Below, piece by piece: positions 58,587 to 64,000 of a stretch of DNA of 64,000 nucleotides (its first letter is position 1; each line of letters opens with the position of its first letter). Source of the stretch: Zelopaecilomyces penicillatus (Eukaryota; Ascomycota; Sordariomycetes; Hypocreales; Pseudodiploosporaceae); assembly GCA_005765155.1 (NCBI GenBank), contig VCCP01000001.1:1302001-1366000 (forward strand), read 5' to 3'. The notes under the pieces were generated by a model. It made no database searches and was not told the origin of the DNA. It was given only the letters and a program-made list of their open reading frames with translations. The position numbers and the translations under genes are program-made.

Positions 58587-59300
58587 TTACTCGTCACTTG
58601 GCTGCCTCATGTACGCATCAATGGCCGCACTGAACGCAGCAAAGGCTACGCAGCCACCCGCGACCGCCTGGGGCCCTGCATTCTTAGCCAAAAGGCCGCC
58701 CGTAAGACATCCCGCAGCGACGCCGTTTGTAATGTCGTTTTTGGCGCGCAGGCCCTCGATGCCGCACTCGATGCCGGCGAAGAGCGCGCCGACCTTGCCG
58801 AAGTTCTTGGCCATGGAGAAGGACCGTGTGCCCATGTCTTTGAAACCGATCTTGAGCTGTTGGCGTAGAGGCATTGCAGATATAGGGGTGCCGGCGTTGG
58901 GGCCTTGTATAGGGCTGCCGAAAGGGGTATCGTAGGACATCTGGTAGGGGAGAGCAAGATGTTAGTTCGGGATGACATCTATCAGCGAGAGGAAGGGGAT
59001 GTATGAGAGAATCTAGAAGACGTACAGAAGCCATGAATAAGCCGAAAACACCACCCATTCCGAATCCCATTACACCAGACATGACGGATTTACCATAGCA
59101 TGATTCCATGGCGCCTTGAATCTAGATGAGCACACAAAGTCAGCCAGATAGATCTCAACTCACTCCACACAAGCACATTGCAATGGAAGGAAAGTATCCT
59201 AGAATAGACTCACAGCCTTCACACTCGGATCCTGTGCTCCAAGTCCACCCATAGCCGCGGTGGGGGCGGCACCGCCGAGGCTTGCTGCCGGGAAATTCAT
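58587..59300 (-). CDS. TIM22: Mitochondrial import inner-membrane translocase subunit Tim22
   Basis: The channel of the carrier translocase, which inserts multi-pass proteins into the inner membrane. Exons 59300-59214, 59121-59026 and 58940-58587 give 178 residues. An Ala/Gly-rich start is followed by IQGAMESCYGKSVMSGVMGFGMGGVFGLFMAS, the first membrane helix with the GxxxG-type glycine motif and the conserved cysteine. SFSMAKNFGKVGALFAGIEC, EGLRAKNDITNGVAAGCLTGG and GGCVAFAAFSAAIDAYM supply the Tim17/22/23 signature and remaining helices. The second intron donor (GTACGT) has an ACCAG acceptor. The stop codon is followed almost at once by an A20 tract in the gene's sense. Confidence 0.95.
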
Positions 59301-60002
59301 GATGTGTTTGAGGAGAGGTGGGGGGGAAACTGCAATGACTGCCGAGGGAAGAAAAGCGAGTAGGTAAGTCTGCCTTTGGGTGGTGACTAGATGGGTGGTA
59401 GCAATGTAGGCGGGCTTGCGGGCGCTCGTGTAACTGCGACTGAGATTTTCCGTCTGCGCAGGCGCGGGATTGGCGATGGCGGCTTTCGTCTAGGAGGATG
59501 ATGGATGATGCTGTGCTTGTTACACGCAATCGCGAGTAAATAATTTCTGCCGCTGCTGACCGCTCTTTTTATCGGGAGAGTGCGGCCCCACCGATCCCGG
59601 CTTGGCATTGTTCGGTCCGGCGAACTTCTACTCGGGGTTGTCTAACTTATCTACATACAGCACTTTCATCTTCCATTAGACTTATGATGCAGTATAGTTA
59701 CAGCGAAAATATTCTTGATTTTATCCTTGAATGCAAAATATGTGCGACTTGTCCATGCTCAGTTGATTTTCAATGTATTTTGGCAATTACGGTCAACTGC
59801 CATAGCCTTGAAATAAGCAAGTCAGACGAACACCAAAGCAACCTGCTGTTTCATCTACAAACAACACATGTGCCTTTCTTGTGTCCATCCTCCATCCATT
59901 TTCTGATACCCTGGGTCCAAGCCTAAAATCCTGCCTGCCCAATACAATCAGGCCCAATCCTTTCTCGCAGGACCCAACCCTTCCATCCACAACTACTCCC
60001 CG
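59301..60002. other. TIM22 promoter and 3' flank of the orphan gene
   Basis: No gene recognised. Confidence 0.5.
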
Positions 60003-60770
60003 TTATAGAGCAGTTTTCCCAGCCGCGTTCAACACTGTATCAGAGACAGAAGCGGGACAAGAAGATGCTTTCGGTGATACTTCAACCAAACCAGGGCGAC
60101 CGTGGCTCTGACCAGCCCAATTAATGGGATTAAACAGCCCTTCAGCTGCCTGCTCATATGGAGTTTTGCAAGATGCAGATGCAACTGGAGCATCTAATGC
60201 AGCAATAGGGGGCAGCAAAGCGGGTGCATCATGAACAACTAAAGGTCGTTGAATCTTTGGAACTGTTCTAATCACGAGAGGCAGCACGCGGAGAGAGGTA
60301 TCCGTTACAACCACATTCTCATTGTCACCGATGTCACTATTGGAACCAGATGATGATGATGACAGCGATTCAGTTGCAGCCATTTCTAAGGAGGCGTTAG
60401 CAAAATGCTTGCACAAGTGAAAACAAGAAAGAAGAAACTCACCCAATTCTCGCATATGCTCAGCGACAAACTTTCGAGCACGGGGTGATTTGTGTCCTGT
60501 CTGGACATTTTGGAAATAATGCTCAACTAGAAGAAAAAACAGTGAGCCAGGCAACACAGCACCAATTATGAAAATCCAACTCTTGCACATACAGAGCATG
60601 ACCTTATTGTAGCGACGGCGGGCTTTTTCTCTCATCTTCTCTTGCATAAGCTGTGCACAGGTTCTCCAATCATGAACTCGGTCAGCTTTTCGAACTGCCT
60701 TTGGCGATTGTGGAATAATGGTACGCCAAAAGGTGAGTTCCTCCTCTCCAGACCACGTTTTCCCGCCCAT
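60003..60770 (-). CDS. Orphan protein with two frame-neutral introns
   Basis: I do not recognise a named family. Exons 60770-60593, 60526-60443 and 60385-60003 give 214 residues. The N-terminal 85 residues look conserved and helical with many charges: KTWSGEEELTFWRTIIPQSP, RVHDWRTCAQLMQEKM, KARRRYNKVML and then YFQNVQTGHKSPRARKFVAEH. This suggests a small DNA- or protein-binding domain of the Myb/SANT-like kind, a weak inference. The C-terminal half is low complexity: a Ser run, acidic residues, then Ala/Pro-rich sequence. Both introns (66 and 57 nt) have excellent signals (GTATGT with a pyrimidine-rich CTAG end, and GTGAGT with GCTAAC and CTTAG). Yet both are multiples of three without stops, so the unspliced frame is also open and gives 255 residues. 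Confidence 0.7.
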   Translation of the reverse strand: MGGKTWSGEEELTFWRTIIPQSPKAVRKADRVHDWRTCAQLMQEKMREKARRRYNKVMLCMCKSWIFIIGAVLPGSLFFLLVEHYFQNVQTGHKSPRARKFVAEHMRELGEFLLSCFHLCKHFANASLEMAATESLSSSSSGSNSDIGDNENVVVTDTSLRVLPLVIRTVPKIQRPLVVHDAPALLPPIAALDAPVASASCKTPYEQAAEGLFNPINWAGQSHGRPGLVEVSPKASSCPASVSDTVLNAAGKTAL

Positions 60771-61198
60771 CCTGAATATGGACCCAAGAACGCAAAATAT
60801 ATATTCTGTAATGAGAGAAGAGAACTAACAATTAAAAAGGACAAAGATAATCGTGGGAAGTGAAAAGCCGGCACCTATGCAAAAGAGTAAAACCTGCTAG
60901 TGAAACCCCCAGCAGTCTTGTCAAGGAGCGCTTGTTCTTTCAATTTTCTATGGGCCAGAGATGATGCGCATGTGATGCTTTATAGCAAGTAGCAGCGAAC
61001 AAGAAAACAAGCAGACTGATTCAGTTTTTCTTGGGTAATTTGAAATTGGCGAGTTCTCTGCAGCCGATTGAGATTGCCCTCGCTGACCGAGGCCCGATAC
61101 CGCTTTTCCCTTTCTGATTCACGAACTGATACCGGTGAGGCAAAGCGAATAACTCGCGCGTAGCCCGTGACATAAGTGGACCGCCTGGTCAATATCAT
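60771..61198. other. Orphan gene promoter and 3' flank of GEP4
   Basis: No gene recognised. Confidence 0.5.
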
Positions 61199-61977
61199 TC
61201 ACTTATCGAAAGAACTTGAGGGTTGAGGCGCCCGGACACCTCGCGAATGCAAAAAGTCCGCTAGATTTCTCTCAATTCTCGAAAACTTCACACCTCCCCC
61301 AAGTTGGTTAGTCACGGCAAGAACTGTATGTCAAGAGGCTAGACAGAGACTCACGAAGCTCTTTTGCTGGAATGGAACGACACCGTCTCGGATCCAAAAC
61401 CCCCAGCCACCCATCATATTGGCCAGCATCACGTCCGTGGTCAGCCTGTCGCCCACGACGGCGATGTGGGCTGGATCCGTCACTCCAGTCTCAGGATGCT
61501 TCTTGAAATATTCCATGATCTCAGAGCCGCACCCCGGCTTCTTCACCGAGTGAGAGAGAACATGGACACCTGTGTTCTTCTCTACCTCAGCAGCTAGTCG
61601 TAAATCTTTGTCCCAGGTGGTAGCCCCAGCTGTGTTTGACACTACAAGCAGGCGACGCCCTGGATATGCCGCTTTGAGCTTCTCAAAGTGTTGCTGCGTC
61701 ACGAGGTCAGTTTGGATTCTTGACCGTTTCTCCTTGGACTAGACCCTGCCCATACCTTATAGGGTTCATATACTTCTTTAGCCTCAGGATACGCGAAGCA
61801 GTCGTCCTTATCTAGTACCACGGCTCTAATGTCCGCTTTGCGACCATTGGCTTGCAAAGCTTTGTCTAGGGGAATTGGAAGGTCATTGAAAGTTGGGACA
61901 AAATGGTGGGGTAAACACAGACTGGGCTTGAAGGCCAGCCTTGTGACATTCAATGAGGCTGATAGATTAAGATTCAT
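61199..61977 (-). CDS. GEP4: Mitochondrial phosphatidylglycerophosphatase Gep4
   Basis: It dephosphorylates phosphatidylglycerophosphate to phosphatidylglycerol on the matrix side of the inner membrane, the step before cardiolipin synthesis. Exons 61977-61756, 61693-61355 and 61285-61199 give 215 residues. The HAD-type nucleophile motif is VVLDKDDC with D56 and D58. Motif II is VVSNTAG, the lysine lies in SHSVKKPGCG, and motif III is VVGDRLTTDVMLANMMG. The last splice (GTGAGT, branch GACTAAC, acceptor GAAG) restores the family end FSRIERNLADFLHSRG. The frame extends further upstream but has no ATG there. It is divergent from ORC2. Confidence 0.93.
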
Positions 61978-62332
61978 GACGCAGTTGAGAGCTGTGTTTG
62001 CTGTAATCTTGCAAAGTTGCAATGGGGAAGTTTGCGTCGGAATTGGTGCTCATGGTTCGCATCAATGATGGTAGCTGAGGCTTCCAGGGCTTCCAGGTGC
62101 CCATGACACATCAGTACGGTGCTAATGGAGGTCCATTTCAACAGCACAACCACTAAAGTGGTACTACAAACCCCCTGTATCGGAACGCGTCTTCCTGACG
62201 CGCTGGCTAGGGAGAATCTTCGGGCCAAATTAAATTGATGCTCATCTATGCCGTCATGAACAACCCTATGAGTTCCATCCAGAGCTACATACAGCTTCCA
62301 ATCTGAGGCATCTTGTAGAGCCGGCTGCAGTC
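61978..62332. promoter_or_regulatory. Bidirectional promoter of GEP4 and ORC2
   Basis: A 355-nt divergent spacer without ORFs. Confidence 0.55.
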
Positions 62333-64000
62333 ATGCCGAGAAGGAAAGAAGTGGAGAGCCCTCCGCAGGGTGACGATAACCTTTCAGTACGCAAACGCTC
62401 ACAGCTCGACGCACTTCCTACAGCAGAAACAACACCCTCAAAACGACAGCGCAGCCTGGGGACGGTCCATGTGTCTGTGGAAGTCCCTGATTCAGATGTC
62501 GAAAATCTGGAAATAGAGGTTCATGTGAAAACGGCGGAAGACAATGGTCCAGACGACAGTGCTGGAAGGGACCAAGAGCCGTTACAGTCGGAAACAGAAG
62601 CACAACCACAGCTTGAGCAAACGACCGACATCGAGCAGGAATCTGATATCCCCAAAGCAACGCCTCGTCGCCGTGGTCGCCCTCCTAAGTCAGCTCTTAA
62701 TGGAAATACTACGCCGAGCTCCAAGGCTAATCTAACACCAATATTTGAAACGCCGGTCAAGACAGCAAGCTCGAATGCCTTTACGCCAACAAAGCAGGCT
62801 GCGGACCGTTCCGCGAGGAGGAAGAGCACAAAGGCGTTGATAGACCAGGTGGTCAGGGATGGGCCGAGTGATGACGATCAAGACGACGACCACCTGGTGA
62901 GGGAGATTTACGGCTCTAGCGACGCCGAGGATGAGGATGATGGAGAGACAGAGGGGGTAGATGACACAACTGATGGCGAAGGCGTAAGATCTGATGCTGC
63001 TGCCGCCATGCCGGATGAACTCGCGACGCCCTCAAAGTCCTCGACGCGCAAAGCCAGGCCCAGAAAGGCCAGATCACCAACGCCACCTCGGGATATGCCC
63101 CCCCACGAGCAGTACTTTACACACAATAAGCCCGGCCGGCCCAAGACGTCAGATAACACGCTCACCTCCCTTGCGTTACTCACCCACGATGAGTACTTTG
63201 GCATCCTGCAGAGTCATCAGGACCGTCACGCCGGAGACATCGAGTACCTAGAGTCGTTACATGCGGAGTCATTCCCGCAATGGATGTTTGAGCTCTCTCA
63301 GGGCTTTAGCCTCTGCCTGTATGGGTTCGGATCAAAGCGCCGCCTGATGCGCAAGTTTGCGACACATCTGCACTCCAGAAATCGAGACAGTGATAAACCC
63401 GATAACTGCAGGATCGTCATGGTCAATGGGTACGCTCACACAACCACCCTTCGCGAGATTCTAAGCTGTATCGGCAGCGCCATCAATCCTACCCAGAAGA
63501 TCCCCTCCGCGCAGGCCACCGTCATGGCGCAAACTATCCTTTCTCACCTCTCCGCCACCGACCTAACGCTCATCCTCGTCGTCAATTCCATCGATGCTGC
63601 GCCCCTGAGAAAACCAGGCGCGCAGGGCGTGCTCGCACAAATCGCGGCACACCCGCAAGTCCAGCTCGTCTGCTCCGCGGACACCCCTGACTTCCCCCTC
63701 CTATGGGACATTGGTGTGCGCTCCGCGTTTGACTTTGTCTTCCACGACTGTACCACCTTTGCGCCGTTTACCGCTGAGCTTGATGTCGTAGACGAGGTGC
63801 ACGAACTGCTAGGTAGGAAGGCGCAGCGGGTAAATGGCCGCGAGGGCGTGGCATTTGTGCTCCGCAGTTTGCCGGAGAATGCGAAGAATCTCTTCCGCCT
63901 CCTAGTGGGCGAGGTACTCATCGCCATGGAGGAAGACGGCAGCACCGGTGACGAAGGTGTTGGTCTCGAGTACAGGATGATGTACAACAAGGCCGTGGAG
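62333..64000 (+). CDS. ORC2: Origin recognition complex subunit 2 (partial, runs off the right edge)
   Basis: A subunit of the six-protein ORC that marks replication origins in the nucleus. The frame is open from the ATG at 62333 to the last base (556 codons), so the C-terminus is missing. The first 240 residues are disordered, with Ser/Thr-Pro sites and an AT-hook-like TPRRRGRPPKS (about 103-113). The ORC2 domain follows: LTHDEYFGILQSHQDRH, then YLESLHAESFPQWMFELSQG, the degenerate nucleotide-loop region LCLYGFGSKRRLM, MVNGYAHTTTLREIL, the Walker B-like LTLILVVNSIDA and VQLVCSADTPDFPLLWD. No intron is needed in the visible part. Confidence 0.95.
   Translation, partial: MPRRKEVESPPQGDDNLSVRKRSQLDALPTAETTPSKRQRSLGTVHVSVEVPDSDVENLEIEVHVKTAEDNGPDDSAGRDQEPLQSETEAQPQLEQTTDIEQESDIPKATPRRRGRPPKSALNGNTTPSSKANLTPIFETPVKTASSNAFTPTKQAADRSARRKSTKALIDQVVRDGPSDDDQDDDHLVREIYGSSDAEDEDDGETEGVDDTTDGEGVRSDAAAAMPDELATPSKSSTRKARPRKARSPTPPRDMPPHEQYFTHNKPGRPKTSDNTLTSLALLTHDEYFGILQSHQDRHAGDIEYLESLHAESFPQWMFELSQGFSLCLYGFGSKRRLMRKFATHLHSRNRDSDKPDNCRIVMVNGYAHTTTLREILSCIGSAINPTQKIPSAQATVMAQTILSHLSATDLTLILVVNSIDAAPLRKPGAQGVLAQIAAHPQVQLVCSADTPDFPLLWDIGVRSAFDFVFHDCTTFAPFTAELDVVDEVHELLGRKAQRVNGREGVAFVLRSLPENAKNLFRLLVGEVLIAMEEDGSTGDEGVGLEYRMMYNKAVE

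Noticed and set aside
1..64000. tRNA, rRNA, CRISPR and transposon signatures
   Set aside because: I scanned by eye for tRNA arm motifs, transposase or reverse transcriptase domains and regular repeat arrays and saw none. A tRNA search program would settle the tRNA question.

Overview
The window is a gene-dense stretch of a filamentous ascomycete chromosome. Introns are short (about 46-166 nt) with GTRNGT donors and CTAAC/CTGAC branch sites, intergenic spaces are CT-rich, and no bacterial-type operons are present. The core genes look like Sordariomycetes. The intergenic TAGGTAGG-type runs, the AA9 monooxygenase and the isocyanide-type secondary metabolism fit Hypocreales, possibly Trichoderma; that genus-level guess is inference. 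Gene models below were built by hand from splice sites, reading-frame continuity and protein family conservation. No database was consulted.

Layout. 1-6.3 kb: an orphan single-pass membrane glycoprotein (+) facing calcineurin A (-). 7.5-25.2 kb: the most interesting part, a biosynthetic gene cluster. It holds an isocyanide synthase fused to an Fe(II)/2-oxoglutarate dioxygenase (-), an aldo-keto reductase (+) divergent from it, an NRPS-like adenylation-thiolation-reductase enzyme (-), and two unrelated cytochrome P450s (- and +). 26.5-28.5 kb: a small orphan protein (+) and a short-chain dehydrogenase (-), which may be cluster members. 29.0-33.8 kb: trimethyllysine dioxygenase (carnitine pathway, -) divergent from a membrane-anchored ubiquitin protease (+). 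36.3-42.4 kb: a triose-phosphate/nucleotide-sugar type transporter (+), a SHG1-domain (COMPASS) protein with a huge Arg-rich tail (-), and a secreted AA9 lytic polysaccharide monooxygenase (-). 44.0-50.5 kb: UGO1 (-) divergent from mitochondrial ferredoxin (+), then RRP15 (-) and a PhoD-like phosphatase (-). 52.0-64.0 kb: a p24 cargo receptor (+), PRP45/SNW (+), a membrane-anchored GH16 glucanase (+), TIM22 (-), an orphan protein with two frame-neutral introns (-), the GEP4 phosphatase (-) and ORC2 (+), which runs off the right edge.

How the cluster may work (inference). The isocyanide synthase half would turn an amino acid, tyrosine in the best known cases, into an isocyanide, and the fused dioxygenase and the two P450s would desaturate or oxidise it. 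The A-T-R enzyme would reduce a carboxylic acid to an aldehyde, and the aldo-keto reductase (and perhaps the SDR) would reduce it further. I see no transcription factor, transporter or isocyanide hydratase in the cluster. The rest of the window is core cell biology: mitochondrial import, fusion and lipid genes, splicing, ribosome assembly, replication and secretion. No tRNA, rRNA, CRISPR or transposon was recognised.
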